In this document: one piece after another, positions 45,102-55,026 of the stretch
How the letters are laid out: each line of letters begins with the position of its first letter
How positions within the stretch are numbered: position 1 is the first letter of the stretch
Assembly: GCF_000313615.1 (NCBI RefSeq)
Contig: NZ_AMZQ01000001.1
Span: forward strand, 124,001 to 188,000
Source: Campylobacter showae CSUNSWCD
Lineage (GTDB): Bacteria; Campylobacterota; Campylobacteria; Campylobacterales; Campylobacteraceae
DNA length: 64,000 bases
Direction of reading: 5' to 3'
Notes under the pieces: model-generated
Told to the model about the DNA's origin: nothing
The model's database searches: none
What the model saw: the letters and a program-made list of their open reading frames with translations, nothing else
Position numbers and translations under genes: made by a program

Positions 45102-47062
45102 GCGTTTATCTACTTTTCTTAGTTAGTGCCGCCGTTAGCATCCTGCTCTACGGTGCGCAAAAATCAGCCGTCAAAATCGGCTTTGGATTAAGCGCGATCA
45201 GCTGTTTTTACGCGCTTTGCTACTTTGTGGCCAACATGGGCGTGACCCAAGGCTTCGCTCTAGGCGGAGACTTTTTATACGCGCCTAAATTTGAGCTAAC
45301 TCCGCTTGGAAATTTCTTTAGCTTCGTGGTCGTCTTTATCGGCTTTGCCAGCAGCGTCTACGGTATGAGCTACGCGGAGGAATACATCAAAAAAGCAAAC
45401 GTCGGCGTTTTCGCCTGTTTGTTTAACCTTTTCATCCTTTCGATGCTTTTAGTCATCAGCGCAAATAACGTATTTTGCTTCGTCGTTTTGTGGGAGCTTA
45501 TGACGCTTATTTCGTCTTTCCTCATCCTAGTAAACGACGGCAAAGGCACGCTAAAAGCGGTGATGGTATATCTTGGCATCGCTCAGGTCGGTGCGTTTTG
45601 TATCACGTGCGGACTGCTAATAATGGCTCACTATGCGGGCAGCGCTGAGTTTAGTAAATTTGCCCACCTAAATATGCCTGCTGCGGTTAGCGTCGTGGTG
45701 TTTATACTATTCCTAGTAGGATTTGGCAGTAAAGCGGGTATGTGGCCTTTCCACGTATGGCTACCGATGGCTCACCCGGCCGCTCCTTCAAACGTATCTG
45801 CGCTAATGAGTGGCGTTATGATAAAGGTTGCGCTATTTACTCTAGTTAAATTTACGCTTTTCTTACCGCTAAGCATATATTTTGGTCTAGCGGTTTTGAT
45901 TTTGGGTGCTGCTAGTTCATTGTTTGGCGTTCTTTACGCTCTTTGTCAGCACGACTACAAAGCGCTCCTTGCCTATCACTCAGTTGAAAATATCGGCATC
46001 ATCTTGCTTGGTCTTGGTACCGGTCTATACGGTCTGGCCGCCGGAAACATGACGCTTGCCGCGATCGGATTTTTAGCTGGATGCTACCACGTAGTTAACC
46101 ACGCGATATTTAAAGGCTTATTGTTCCTTTGTGCTGGTTCTGTTTTGCACGCTACGCACACTCGCGATATGGACGTGCTAGGCGGCCTAGCTAAAAAGAT
46201 GCCTTGGACTTCTGTTGGTATGTTTATCGGTATCATGGGTATCGCAGCACTTCCTCCGGTTAACGGCTTCGTATCAGAGTGGTTTACATATCAAGGTATG
46301 CTTCAAGGCGCGCTAGAGCAGGGCATTTTCGTTAGATACGCCTTTACTCTTTCAGTCGTTGCGCTTGCATTAACAGGCGTACTAGTCGGCATGCACCTTA
46401 AGCTTTATGCAGTAATCTTTGCGGGAACTCCAAGAGATAAGAAAATTTGGGAAAACGCGAAAGAAAGCCCGATATTTATGGTGCTAGGCATGATCATACT
46501 AATGATCGGCTGCGTAGGCTTTGGCGTTGGAGCGAACGTTGTCGTCGGCTACATAATGACGGCCGTAAATTCCATAGGCGGCGCAGGCGGTTACGTAGCT
46601 AGCCACGGTATAAATTTGACCTCAAATTTAGGCAGTATCGTTTCTACTCCGCTAATCGCTATCATCTTATGTTCTACTATGGTTTTGCCTTTTGCGATTT
46701 TAGCTTTCATGAAAGCAAACCGCGAGAAACCTCGCGAGACAGATCCTTGGGCTTGCGGATTTAAATACAGCTCTCGCATGCAAATGACGGGTGGCCCTTT
46801 CACCGGCGATCTAAGACGCATAATGAACTGGCTGTTTAAAGGCGATAGAAAAGTCGTAACCAAGGGCTATTTCAACCCGATCGAATACCACAACCATCCA
46901 AAAGATATCTGGTGGGGGCTATTTTACGAGCCTGTGATCGAGTGGAGCAAGAAAATAGCCGACAAAATAGGCATAATGCAAAGCGGCTACACCAACGTTT
47001 ACGCGCTATATATCCTCGTATATCTTTGTGCGATACTAGCGGTTAGCTACTTTTTGATATAG
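45095..47062 (+). CDS. hyfB: Hydrogenase-4 membrane subunit B (antiporter-like)
   Basis: A 655-residue NuoL/MrpA-like subunit with about 15-16 membrane segments, likely moving ions during H2 metabolism. WELMTLISSFLIL near residue 135 has the functional Glu; the VGFGSKAGMWPFHVWLPMAHPAAPSNVSALMSG line near 210 and HSVENIGIILLGLG near 290 are family signatures. The long C-terminal portion after residue 480 is typical of HyfB/HycC. Overlaps hyfA. Confidence 0.94.
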   Translation: MVGVYLLFLVSAAVSILLYGAQKSAVKIGFGLSAISCFYALCYFVANMGVTQGFALGGDFLYAPKFELTPLGNFFSFVVVFIGFASSVYGMSYAEEYIKKANVGVFACLFNLFILSMLLVISANNVFCFVVLWELMTLISSFLILVNDGKGTLKAVMVYLGIAQVGAFCITCGLLIMAHYAGSAEFSKFAHLNMPAAVSVVVFILFLVGFGSKAGMWPFHVWLPMAHPAAPSNVSALMSGVMIKVALFTLVKFTLFLPLSIYFGLAVLILGAASSLFGVLYALCQHDYKALLAYHSVENIGIILLGLGTGLYGLAAGNMTLAAIGFLAGCYHVVNHAIFKGLLFLCAGSVLHATHTRDMDVLGGLAKKMPWTSVGMFIGIMGIAALPPVNGFVSEWFTYQGMLQGALEQGIFVRYAFTLSVVALALTGVLVGMHLKLYAVIFAGTPRDKKIWENAKESPIFMVLGMIILMIGCVGFGVGANVVVGYIMTAVNSIGGAGGYVASHGINLTSNLGSIVSTPLIAIILCSTMVLPFAILAFMKANREKPRETDPWACGFKYSSRMQMTGGPFTGDLRRIMNWLFKGDRKVVTKGYFNPIEYHNHPKDIWWGLFYEPVIEWSKKIADKIGIMQSGYTNVYALYILVYLCAILAVSYFLI

Positions 47063-47072
47063 GGGGCGTGAG

Positions 47073-48002
47073 ATGGAAATTTTACAGACTATATTTTTAA
47101 TGATATTTCAAGTCGTCGTCATCGTCTTAGTCGCGCCCTTGTTTGACGGTATGGCCAGAAAACTAAGAGCCAAACTACAATCAAAACAAGGCAGCGATTT
47201 CTTTCAGACGTATCGCGACATCATAAAGCTATTTAGACGCGGCAGGACCGTGCCTGAGTGTTCTCACTGGGTATTTAGATGGGCGCCGTTTTTCCTATTT
47301 GCCACTTCGGCGGCGATACTAGCGGCTATTCCTATTACTTATAGCAAGAGCACGATTTTTGGAGCTTACTCCGATATTTTCGTGATTCTTTATCTAGGCG
47401 CGCTTTTGAGATTCGTATTTGGCGCCGCATCTTTAGATAGCGGTAACCCGTTTGCGGCTACCGGCGGCGGACGCGAACAAATGCTAGCCGTTTATGTCGA
47501 GCCTGTTATGATAATGTGCCTAATCGTCGTTATGCTAGCGGCAGGTACTTCAAATTTGGTCGAGATACAATCAATGGTAAAAAACGGCCAGATCGGATAT
47601 CAGATCCCAAGCTTTGCGGTTGCTTCGATCGCATTTTTGTGGTGCATATACGTTGAAACCGGCAGAAAGCCTTTTGACCTCGCAGAAGCCGAGCAAGAGT
47701 TGCAAGAAGGCTTACTAGGCGAATACGCAGGTAGCGATCTTGGCTTAGTTCAAGCGGCGCTTATCTTAAAACAATTTGCGATGATAGGACTTTTCCTTTC
47801 GATTTTCGAACCGTGGAATTTTAGCAATCCGTTTTTAGCGGTGATAATTTTCGTTTTAAAAACGGGAGTGTTTTACGTAGCAGCCGTGTTTATAGACAAC
47901 TTCGGACCGAGATTTAAGATGACTTCGTCCTTGCGTAAAAACGCGGTAGCCGCTCTAGCCATATCTTTCGTGGCTTTGACGCTTTACGTCGTGGGGGTGT
48001 GA
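47073..48002 (+). CDS. hyfC: Hydrogenase-4 membrane subunit C (NuoH-like)
   Basis: A 309-residue NuoH/HycD-type subunit anchoring the soluble arm, about eight membrane segments. ARKLRAKLQSKQGSDFFQTYRDIIKLF near residue 30 and ETGRKPFDLAEAEQELQEGLLGEYAG near 200 are the diagnostic acidic and basic boxes. Ten bases after hyfB. Confidence 0.94.
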   Translation: MEILQTIFLMIFQVVVIVLVAPLFDGMARKLRAKLQSKQGSDFFQTYRDIIKLFRRGRTVPECSHWVFRWAPFFLFATSAAILAAIPITYSKSTIFGAYSDIFVILYLGALLRFVFGAASLDSGNPFAATGGGREQMLAVYVEPVMIMCLIVVMLAAGTSNLVEIQSMVKNGQIGYQIPSFAVASIAFLWCIYVETGRKPFDLAEAEQELQEGLLGEYAGSDLGLVQAALILKQFAMIGLFLSIFEPWNFSNPFLAVIIFVLKTGVFYVAAVFIDNFGPRFKMTSSLRKNAVAALAISFVALTLYVVGV

Positions 48003-48003
48003 G

Positions 48004-48660
48004 ATGAATGCAGATATGACTATGTTAGACGCATTAGCTATCGGCATGATAGTAACGTCTTTGGCGGTATTTGGGCTACGCAGCCTAAAACTATCCGTCA
48101 TCGTTTACGCGATCGAGACATTACTTTTAGTCGGTATATTTGCTATGTTGGCGTCTAAATTTAACGCGTCGCAGCTATCCATGTGGGCGGTAGTGGCGTT
48201 TTTTACGAAGGTTTTATTCGTGCCGGCGATCTTGCTTTGGTTGATTAAAAAGCTTAATGTCGTTAGCGAGGATGAGCCGGTGGGCGGCTTTTTCGTGAGC
48301 CCTGTTATAGCGATGGGATTTTCTCTAGCTTTAGCGATGAGTATCAACCCGATATTCCTTCAATTTTCGCTAATTCAAGAGAAAATAATGCTACTAGCGG
48401 CGGTTTGCGTGTTTATGATGGGGGTTTTTGGCTTTATGCTTAGAAACTCTTTTATCAAGCAAATTTTAGCCTACTGCCTTTTTGAAAACGGCATACATCT
48501 AAGCCTGGCGCTCATGGCTTACAACTCAAACGAGCTTGTAGAGCTTGGTATCTTAACGGACGCGATTTTCGCCGTTATCATCATGAGCGTTCTAGCTATC
48601 AGATTTTATAAAGCATACGGCAGCCTTGACACGTCTAAGGCTACGAATTTAAGGGGATAG
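48004..48660 (+). CDS. hyfE: Hydrogenase-4 membrane subunit E (NuoK-like)
   Basis: A 218-residue protein with about six to seven membrane segments and NuoK-type features: an Glu in VYAIETLLLVG near residue 40 and FENGIHLSLALMAYN near 165. HyfE size fits (216 in E. coli). It follows hyfC directly; hyfD, a third antiporter-like gene in E. coli, is absent. Confidence 0.88.
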   Translation: MNADMTMLDALAIGMIVTSLAVFGLRSLKLSVIVYAIETLLLVGIFAMLASKFNASQLSMWAVVAFFTKVLFVPAILLWLIKKLNVVSEDEPVGGFFVSPVIAMGFSLALAMSINPIFLQFSLIQEKIMLLAAVCVFMMGVFGFMLRNSFIKQILAYCLFENGIHLSLALMAYNSNELVELGILTDAIFAVIIMSVLAIRFYKAYGSLDTSKATNLRG

Positions 48661-48662
48661 AG

Positions 48663-50138
48663 ATGGATAGTTTAACTTTGATATTAATTTTACCGCTTCT
48701 TGGAGCGATATTGCTATTTTTCTCTCCGAAAAATTACGCGACTTTGAGTTTGCTTCACGTTGCGGTTAGCGCGGTTACGTCTTTGGCATTGCTATTTAAC
48801 GTAAGCAAGGTTTTATCGAGCGGTACTTTTTACGCGCACGATAAATTTTTGTTTCTAGATAGCCTTGGCTGCGTGTTTTTGGTGCTTATCGCGGTTACTG
48901 GATTTTTGGTAAATTTGTACGCGACTCACTATATGAAATGGGAGCTCGAAGAGGGCCATATAAATTTGGACGCGCTTAGAAAATACTATGCGCTTAGCCA
49001 CGTATTTATATTTACGATGACTCTAAGTGTCATCTGTAACAACGTCGCCTTTATGTGGGCTGCGATCGAGGCTACTACGCTTTCATCAGTGTTCCTAGTC
49101 GCGATCTTAAAAGACCAAAAATCAACCGAGAGCGGCTATAAATACATAGTCCTTTGCTCTATCGGCCTAGCGTTCGCGCTTTATGCGACTGTACTTCTTT
49201 ACTCTGCGACCTTTGCGGAGATAAAAGACGGCGAAACCGCGATGCTGTGGACCGGTATAATGGCAAACGCTAAAAATTTGAGCCCTGACGTTGCTAAGCT
49301 AATATTCGTCTTTGCGCTCATCGGTTTTGGTACGAAAGCAGGTCTTGCTCCTACGCATACGTGGCTTCCGGACGTTCACGCTCAAGGCCCTGCGCCGATT
49401 TCGGCTCTACTTTCAGGCGTTTTGCTAAAGTGCGCGATGCTAGCTTTATTTAGATATTACGCTATCGCGGCTCAAGCTACTGGTATGGAGTTCGTTCAAA
49501 GCGTGATGGTAATCTCAGGCCTTATTACGTTGTTCGTCGGCGGTATATTCCTGATTAGACAACACGACGTAAAAAGAATGTTTGCCTACCACTCTATCGT
49601 GCATATGGGCGTTATTGCCTTTGCATTGGGTGTTGGCGGACCTTTTGGGCTATTTGCGGCGATTTTCCACTGCCTAGCTCACAGCTTTACAAAAGCTCTT
49701 GCGTTTTGCTCAACGGGCAACATCGCTAGAATTTACGGTCACAAAGATATGACTAAAATGGGCGGTATGGTAAAGATTGCACCGATAACCACTATGATGT
49801 TCGGCGCTGCGGTTTGTTCGCTAGTAGGCGTCCCTGCGTTTGCGATATTTGTCAGCGAATATAACGTATTCGTCGGCGCTATAAACAGCGGTCAATATTT
49901 TAGCGTTGCGCTATTTGCGATAGCTCTTGCGATCATCTTTATCGCGGACTTCTCACACTTTAACATGGCAAGTTTTGGCGAGCCTAAAGCTGCGGTCGTT
50001 CACAATAAAGAGATGAGCATAGTAGAAAATTTACCGCTTATCCTGCTTTGCGCGCTAATCATAATATTTGGCGTTTGGCACGTAGAAAACTTTTACGCTC
50101 TAGTCAATGAGGGCGTCAAAATAATGATGGGAGTTTGA
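48663..50138 (+). CDS. hyfF: Hydrogenase-4 membrane subunit F (antiporter-like)
   Basis: A 491-residue NuoN/MrpD-like subunit with about 14 membrane segments. WAAIEATTLSSVFLVAILK near residue 138, FGTKAGLAPTHTWLPDVHAQGPAPISALLSG near 222 and FAYHSIVHMGVIAFALG near 305 hold the usual Glu, Lys and His. Second proton-pumping-type subunit besides HyfB. Its stop lies 2 bases before hyfG. Confidence 0.94.
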   Translation: MDSLTLILILPLLGAILLFFSPKNYATLSLLHVAVSAVTSLALLFNVSKVLSSGTFYAHDKFLFLDSLGCVFLVLIAVTGFLVNLYATHYMKWELEEGHINLDALRKYYALSHVFIFTMTLSVICNNVAFMWAAIEATTLSSVFLVAILKDQKSTESGYKYIVLCSIGLAFALYATVLLYSATFAEIKDGETAMLWTGIMANAKNLSPDVAKLIFVFALIGFGTKAGLAPTHTWLPDVHAQGPAPISALLSGVLLKCAMLALFRYYAIAAQATGMEFVQSVMVISGLITLFVGGIFLIRQHDVKRMFAYHSIVHMGVIAFALGVGGPFGLFAAIFHCLAHSFTKALAFCSTGNIARIYGHKDMTKMGGMVKIAPITTMMFGAAVCSLVGVPAFAIFVSEYNVFVGAINSGQYFSVALFAIALAIIFIADFSHFNMASFGEPKAAVVHNKEMSIVENLPLILLCALIIIFGVWHVENFYALVNEGVKIMMGV

Positions 50139-50140
50139 AG

Positions 50141-51877
50141 ATGAGAGGCGATAAATTTGTAGAAATTTTAAAAACAAAGGTAAAGGTTTTAGAAGTAACA
50201 CGCCAAGCCGACGACCAAATTACGGTTTTAGTCGATAGAAACGACCTTCCGCTTGCGGTTAAGACCCTTTACTACGATATCGGTGGCTTTTTAAGCACGA
50301 TGATACCAAACGACGAGAGGGCGATAAACGGCTGTTTCGCGCTTTACTACGCGATATCCATGGAAGGCAGCAAGATGACGGAGGCGGATGATTTTGCCGC
50401 AGAGGATAAGTGCTTTATCACCGTTAAAACGCTAATCCCGGGCGTCGATCCGACGTTTCCGTCCGTTACGCCGCTAGTGCCTGCTTGCGTGTGGTATGAG
50501 AGGGAGGCCTTTGATATGTTCGGCCTAGTTGCCGAGGGCCTACCTGATAAACGCCGCTTGGTTTTAGCCGACGATTGGCCAGACGGCCTTCATCCGCTTA
50601 GAAAAGACGCGATGGACTACCGCTATAGACCAGATCCCGTCGCTCACCAAGACGAGCCTGATGCCGAGTTTTTGTTTCCTAGCGGCGATAGTGTAGTCGA
50701 CGTACCGCTTGGGCCTTTACACGTTACATCTGACGAGCCTGGACACTTTAGATTGTTTTGCGACGGCGACGAGATCATAGATGCAGACTACCGCTTGTTT
50801 TATCAACACCGCGGTATGGAAAAGCTAGCCGAAAACCGTATGAACTACGATCAGATGGGTTACCTTGCAGAGCGCGTCTGCGGAATTTGCGGTTACGCTC
50901 ACGCGATTGCTTGTATCGAAGCGGCGGAAAGGGCTATAAAGCTAGAAATTCCGTTAAGAGCGCAAGCTATCCGCGTGATTTGCCTTGAGATCGAGCGCCT
51001 TCACAGCCACCTTTTAAATATCGGTCTAGCTTGCGAGGTAACGGGTAACTATAACGCCTTCATGCATATCTTTAGGGTGCGCGAGTACTCTATGGAGCTA
51101 GCCCAACTCGTAACCGGCGGTCGCAAGACATACGGTAACGTCATCATGGGCGGACTTCGCCGCGATATGACCGACAATGAAATCAGGCAAGGCCTTGCCA
51201 TCATAAACAAACTCGACGTTCAAATTACGGAAATTTGGGATGCCGTGATGGAGGATAAACGCCAACTAGGACGCTGGAAAGGCGTAGGCGTACTTGATAA
51301 GCAAGTCGCTCGCGACTTTAGCCCGGTCGGTCCAAACATGCGCGGCTCTGGCTTTAAGCGCGATAACCGCTACGACCACCCTTACGACTTCTTTAAATAT
51401 ATCGAATTTGAAGTCGCGGTAGAGCACGGCGGAGACGTATTTAGTCGCGAAGTCGTGAGATACAAGGAGCTAAAACAGTCTATTCATATCATCAGGCAGT
51501 GCTTTGAGCTAATGCCTCAAACGCCGATCATGATAGATCCCGTGACTATGATTAAGCCTGAAAATTTCGCGCTCGGACACGACGAGGCTCCTCGCGGAGA
51601 AAACGTCCACTGGATCATGCAGGGCAGCGCGCAAAAGGTTTTCCGATGGAGATGCCGCGCGGCTACGTATAACAACTGGCCGAGCCTCCGCTACCAGTTC
51701 CGCGGAAATAATATCTCTGACGCCGCATTGATCGTTTGTTCGCTTGACCCGTGCTATTCGTGCACCGAGCGCGTTACAGTCGTGGACGTAAATACTAAAA
51801 AGAGTAAAATTTTAACCGAAAAAGACCTTAAGAGATTTTGCCAAACCGGCAAGATTAGCAAAAAGGATTTAAGATGA
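50141..51877 (+). CDS. hyfG: Hydrogenase-4 large catalytic subunit
   Basis: [NiFe] hydrogenase group 4 large subunit fused to a NuoC-like N-terminal domain (about residues 1-170), 578 residues. Nickel ligands: ERVCGICGYAH near residue 247 and DPCYSCTER near 538. A C-terminal tail of about 34 residues after that Arg would be cut by the HycI protease once nickel is loaded, as for HycE. Start taken as ATG 50141; two codons earlier is a TTG. Overlaps hyfH by 4 bases. Confidence 0.95.
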   Translation: MRGDKFVEILKTKVKVLEVTRQADDQITVLVDRNDLPLAVKTLYYDIGGFLSTMIPNDERAINGCFALYYAISMEGSKMTEADDFAAEDKCFITVKTLIPGVDPTFPSVTPLVPACVWYEREAFDMFGLVAEGLPDKRRLVLADDWPDGLHPLRKDAMDYRYRPDPVAHQDEPDAEFLFPSGDSVVDVPLGPLHVTSDEPGHFRLFCDGDEIIDADYRLFYQHRGMEKLAENRMNYDQMGYLAERVCGICGYAHAIACIEAAERAIKLEIPLRAQAIRVICLEIERLHSHLLNIGLACEVTGNYNAFMHIFRVREYSMELAQLVTGGRKTYGNVIMGGLRRDMTDNEIRQGLAIINKLDVQITEIWDAVMEDKRQLGRWKGVGVLDKQVARDFSPVGPNMRGSGFKRDNRYDHPYDFFKYIEFEVAVEHGGDVFSREVVRYKELKQSIHIIRQCFELMPQTPIMIDPVTMIKPENFALGHDEAPRGENVHWIMQGSAQKVFRWRCRAATYNNWPSLRYQFRGNNISDAALIVCSLDPCYSCTERVTVVDVNTKKSKILTEKDLKRFCQTGKISKKDLR

Positions 51878-52413
51878 TGAAGTTATTTGACATAACCGAA
51901 AAATACGGAAAGGCGACCTACGCCTATCCGTTTGAGCCCTACAAAGTGCCCGACAATTTCCGCGGGCAGCCGTTTTATACCTACGAGCTTTGCGTAGGTT
52001 GCGCGGCATGCGGCGTAGCGTGCCCTAGTAACGCCATAGAGCTAAAAATGAACGAAAAACAAGATAAACTCGTGTGGCAGTTTGATTGCGGACGCTGCAT
52101 ATTTTGCGGACGCTGCGACGAGGTTTGTCCAACCGGCGGCGTGCGCTTAAGCCAGGGTTTTGAGCTTGCGGTTAAATTTGACAAGAGCGCGCTGATCCAA
52201 CGCGGCGAGCTAGAGATGCAAAAGTGCAAATGCTGCGGCAAACCGTATACGCCGGTTCGCCTCATTAACTATACTTTTTCAAAGCTTAGTACGGCAAATT
52301 TACTCCCGGGCAGGCTAGAGGAAGCTAAGAACTACCTTTATATTTGTCCTGAGTGCAAAAAAGCGCAATCCGTCGAGCGCTTAACTAAAGACGTAGAGGA
52401 GGGGATAAAATGA
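51874..52413 (+). CDS. hyfH: Hydrogenase-4 ferredoxin-like subunit (NuoI type)
   Basis: A 179-residue 2x[4Fe-4S] protein: [12 protein letters not shown] near residue 41 and [15 protein letters not shown] near 72. A further CKCCGKPY and CPECKK pair late in the protein forms a zinc-ribbon-like element as in HycF. Passes electrons between HyfA and the small subunit. Overlaps both neighbours by ATGA. Confidence 0.93.
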   Translation: MMKLFDITEKYGKATYAYPFEPYKVPDNFRGQPFYTYELCVGCAACGVACPSNAIELKMNEKQDKLVWQFDCGRCIFCGRCDEVCPTGGVRLSQGFELAVKFDKSALIQRGELEMQKCKCCGKPYTPVRLINYTFSKLSTANLLPGRLEEAKNYLYICPECKKAQSVERLTKDVEEGIK

Positions 52414-53237
52414 GCCTTTATCAAGTTCCCGAAAATATAAAAACGGCAAACGACCTAACCGCAAAGCTAGAGCATCTAAAAAATATCAAACGAAGCTTTA
52501 GCGTTTACCGCATCGACTGCGGCAGCTGCAACGGCTGCGAGATAGAAATTTTCGCTGCTATCACGCCGATGTGGGATCCGGAGCGCTTCGGCTTTAAGCT
52601 CGTAGCCAACCCTCGCCACGCAGACATCCTGGTTTGCAGCGGCCCGGTTACGCGCCAGATGTACTATCCGTTACTTCGCGCTTACGAAGCAGCTCCTGAT
52701 CCAAAGATTGTGGTTGCATTTGGCGCATGCGGAAGTACGGGCGGTATATTCTACGACGCATATAGCGTTTGGGGCGGTATAGATAAGATCATCCCTGTAG
52801 ACGTCTATATCCCGGGCTGTCCTCCGCATCCGGCTAGCGTCATCTACGGCCTTGGCATGGCTCTTGGTATCATAGATCAAAAGCTGCAAAAAAGAAGCTT
52901 CGAGCAGGACGACTGCAAGGTTCCGGCTGTTAAAGAGTCTATCATGGGCGACATACTTTTTGAGCGAGATTTGGAAGCCGAGTCAAAGAGGCTGATGAGC
53001 TATATATTTGGCAGAACGCTGTTTACTAAGTATATGGACGCAGCCAAAACATCGCCAGATATCCATGACGTAGCGGCGACTAAAAAAGCGATACTAGAAG
53101 CCATGTATAAAGAAGAAGATCCTAGATATGCCGAGTGCATGGGGCTTTTATACAACGACGTCTATCTAAAATACGCAAACGCAAAACAGGGTGAAAATGC
53201 GATCGACGTCAAAAAAGAAATCTGGGATAAAAGATGA
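52410..53237 (+). CDS. hyfI: Hydrogenase-4 small subunit (NuoB type)
   Basis: A 275-residue protein holding the proximal [4Fe-4S] cluster. Ligands in [11 protein letters not shown] near residue 34, FGACGSTGG near 108 and PGCPPHP near 138. It lacks the medial and distal clusters of standard small subunits, as in group 4 enzymes. The C-terminal 110 residues form an extension like that of HycG. ATGA overlaps on both sides. Confidence 0.94.
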   Translation: MSLYQVPENIKTANDLTAKLEHLKNIKRSFSVYRIDCGSCNGCEIEIFAAITPMWDPERFGFKLVANPRHADILVCSGPVTRQMYYPLLRAYEAAPDPKIVVAFGACGSTGGIFYDAYSVWGGIDKIIPVDVYIPGCPPHPASVIYGLGMALGIIDQKLQKRSFEQDDCKVPAVKESIMGDILFERDLEAESKRLMSYIFGRTLFTKYMDAAKTSPDIHDVAATKKAILEAMYKEEDPRYAECMGLLYNDVYLKYANAKQGENAIDVKKEIWDKR

Positions 53238-53578
53238 TAAGAGTCTATAAGCTCACTCGCCGCCACATGGACGAAAACGAAAAAATGCCCAAAGAGCTAA
53301 AGGATATCAAGCTCTTTTCTACCTGCGTCGGTCACGGCGTGGGTACGATCGATTTTAGCCAGAAGCTACTTGATATCAGCGACGAGGAGTATGAGCGTAT
53401 CGTCGCAAACGGCGGCGAATACGTCAAATTTAAGCTGGGAAATTTAAGTAAGTATTTCGAGGTGGAGATATTTAGAGAGCATGCGGCCAGGCTCATCCCA
53501 GAGCTTTGCGAATGCGAGCTAAAGACTGAGCTTGAAAATTTACGCGAGGGATATCTGGTGCTTAGGAAGGATTTTTGA
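53234..53578 (+). CDS. hycH: HycH-like formate hydrogenlyase maturation protein
   Basis: A 114-residue protein. [20 protein letters not shown] near residue 28 resembles the conserved G-H-G-V-D segment of HycH, which acts in maturation of the large subunit. Position after the small subunit and before hycI is also as in hyc operons. Sequence resemblance is modest. Overlaps hyfI by ATGA; followed one base later by the 37-residue frame. Confidence 0.7.
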   Translation: MIRVYKLTRRHMDENEKMPKELKDIKLFSTCVGHGVGTIDFSQKLLDISDEEYERIVANGGEYVKFKLGNLSKYFEVEIFREHAARLIPELCECELKTELENLREGYLVLRKDF

Positions 53579-53579
53579 G

Positions 53580-53693
53580 ATGAATTTAAATGTTGCGCAG
53601 AAAATTTTAGCCGAGATAGGACATGTAGTCCATCGCAGGCTAAAATTTTCAAGCTCATTTAAAGGCGCTCAAAAAAGAAAGGAAAAGAGATGA
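53580..53693 (+). CDS. Small 37-residue protein between hycH and hycI
   Basis: A short frame starting ATG one base after the hycH stop and ending in a TGA that overlaps the hycI start (ATGA). It is very basic, with a His-x-x-x-Arg-Arg motif (VVHRRLKF) and a Lys/Arg-rich tail. The ribosome site AGGAAGGA lies in the end of hycH. Stop-start coupling on both sides in a fully coupled operon supports translation. Function unknown; it could be a small assembly factor or a truncated remnant. Confidence 0.55.
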   Translation: MNLNVAQKILAEIGHVVHRRLKFSSSFKGAQKRKEKR

Positions 53694-54133
53694 AAAAGGC
53701 TTTGCTTTGCATCGGTAATCCCATGCGCGGCGACGACGACGTAGGCAACGAAACCGGGCGAATCGTCGAGGCAAATTTGAAAGATTGGCGGGTATTTTAC
53801 GGACAGGATGTGCCTGAAAACGAGTTTGGCGCGCTTAGAGAATTTGGGCCTGATATCATCGTCGTGGTAGATGCTATGAGCGGGTTTAAAGACGGCGCGA
53901 TCGAGTTTTTCGATCTGAGCAACGAGCGCGACTATATCTACTCGACGCACAATCTACCCACGCCAGTGCTTTTGAGCTACCTGCGTAAAATTTGCCCAAA
54001 AACGCTATTTTTAGGCATTAGCGTGCTACTTGAAAACGTGCTTGATTTTAAAGAGGGCTTAAGCGAAAACGCAAAAAAGAGCGCGCAAAAGGCCTATGAG
54101 CGTATCGTGGAGATAGATAAAAATTTAAAATAG
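53690..54133 (+). CDS. hycI: Hydrogenase 3/4 maturation endopeptidase
   Basis: A 147-residue nickel-dependent protease that trims the C-terminus of the large subunit HyfG. CIGNPMRGDDDVG near residue 6 carries the first metal-binding Asp, VVVDAMSGFKDG near 61 the second, and STHNLPTPVLLSYL near 85 the metal His. Ribosome site AAAGGAAAAGAG. Standard length. Confidence 0.93.
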   Translation: MKKALLCIGNPMRGDDDVGNETGRIVEANLKDWRVFYGQDVPENEFGALREFGPDIIVVVDAMSGFKDGAIEFFDLSNERDYIYSTHNLPTPVLLSYLRKICPKTLFLGISVLLENVLDFKEGLSENAKKSAQKAYERIVEIDKNLK

Positions 54134-54142
54134 GAGAAGGAC

Positions 54143-55000
54143 ATGTTAAATCCTGCAGAAACCGCGCAAGCGGTGTCAAATTCGATGGAGCACAAGGCGC
54201 ATACTCCGTTAGTAAGCATTATTTTTCTAGCCATCATGGCTGGTGCGGCGATCGCGATGGGCGATATTTTCTGGGCGCACTCGACCGTGGGTATGGCTGA
54301 AAAGCAATCTATCGGTCTTGCAAATTTCATCGGCGGCATCACCTTTAGCTGCGGACTTATGATGGTTGTTTTCTACGGCGGACATCTATTTACTAGCTCG
54401 GTTTTAAGCGGCGTTAGCGCGTATGAAGGCAAGCTAAATTTAGGCAAAACCTTTAGCTACTGGGCGATCGTTTGGATATTTAACTTCGTCGGCGGCGCGC
54501 TAATTGCCTATATGTACTACTACTCTGGCTTACCGCTAAAATACGACGGCTACATCTTGCAGCACTTCGTACCGGCAGGTATCGGCAAGATCACTGCTCC
54601 GTTTCACGAGCTGTTTATCCGCGGTATCTTTTGTAACGTGTTTGTTTGTATGTCTATCTGGACTGCGACCAGCGAGAGCAACCTATCTGGTAAATTCTTT
54701 GCGATCATGTGGATGATCGGCGCGTTTGTCGCATGCTCTATGGAGCACTGCGTGGCAAATATGTTCATCATCACCGAAGCCATCATCTCAAAAGCTCACT
54801 ACATCGCAGCAAGCGGCGGCGACGTCAATGCGGCAGCAGCGTTGCTCCACACTACGGCTGATAAGCTAGATGTGCTAAACTGGGGAAATTTCATCGTTAA
54901 AAACCTAGTTCCGGTTACGCTAGGCAATATCTGCGGCGGGCTTTTCTTTGTGGGATTAGTTGGGTTTATGGCGAATAAATTTGATATGAAAAAGAAGTAA
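54143..55000 (+). CDS. focA: Formate/nitrite transporter family channel
   Basis: A 285-residue FNT-family pentameric channel with six membrane helices, moving formate across the inner membrane. Opening segment NPAETAQAVSNSMEHKA, central GGITFSCGLMMVVFYGGHLFTSSVLSG and the mid-helix FIRGIFCNVFVCMSIW and the later SMEHCVANMF holding the pore His are typical of FocA. Last gene of the formate hydrogenlyase operon, nine bases after hycI; it would supply or release formate for FdhF. FocA versus FdhC naming is arbitrary. Confidence 0.9.
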   Translation: MLNPAETAQAVSNSMEHKAHTPLVSIIFLAIMAGAAIAMGDIFWAHSTVGMAEKQSIGLANFIGGITFSCGLMMVVFYGGHLFTSSVLSGVSAYEGKLNLGKTFSYWAIVWIFNFVGGALIAYMYYYSGLPLKYDGYILQHFVPAGIGKITAPFHELFIRGIFCNVFVCMSIWTATSESNLSGKFFAIMWMIGAFVACSMEHCVANMFIITEAIISKAHYIAASGGDVNAAAALLHTTADKLDVLNWGNFIVKNLVPVTLGNICGGLFFVGLVGFMANKFDMKKK

Positions 55001-55026
55001 TTCCCCATAAATGAACGGATTTCAAG

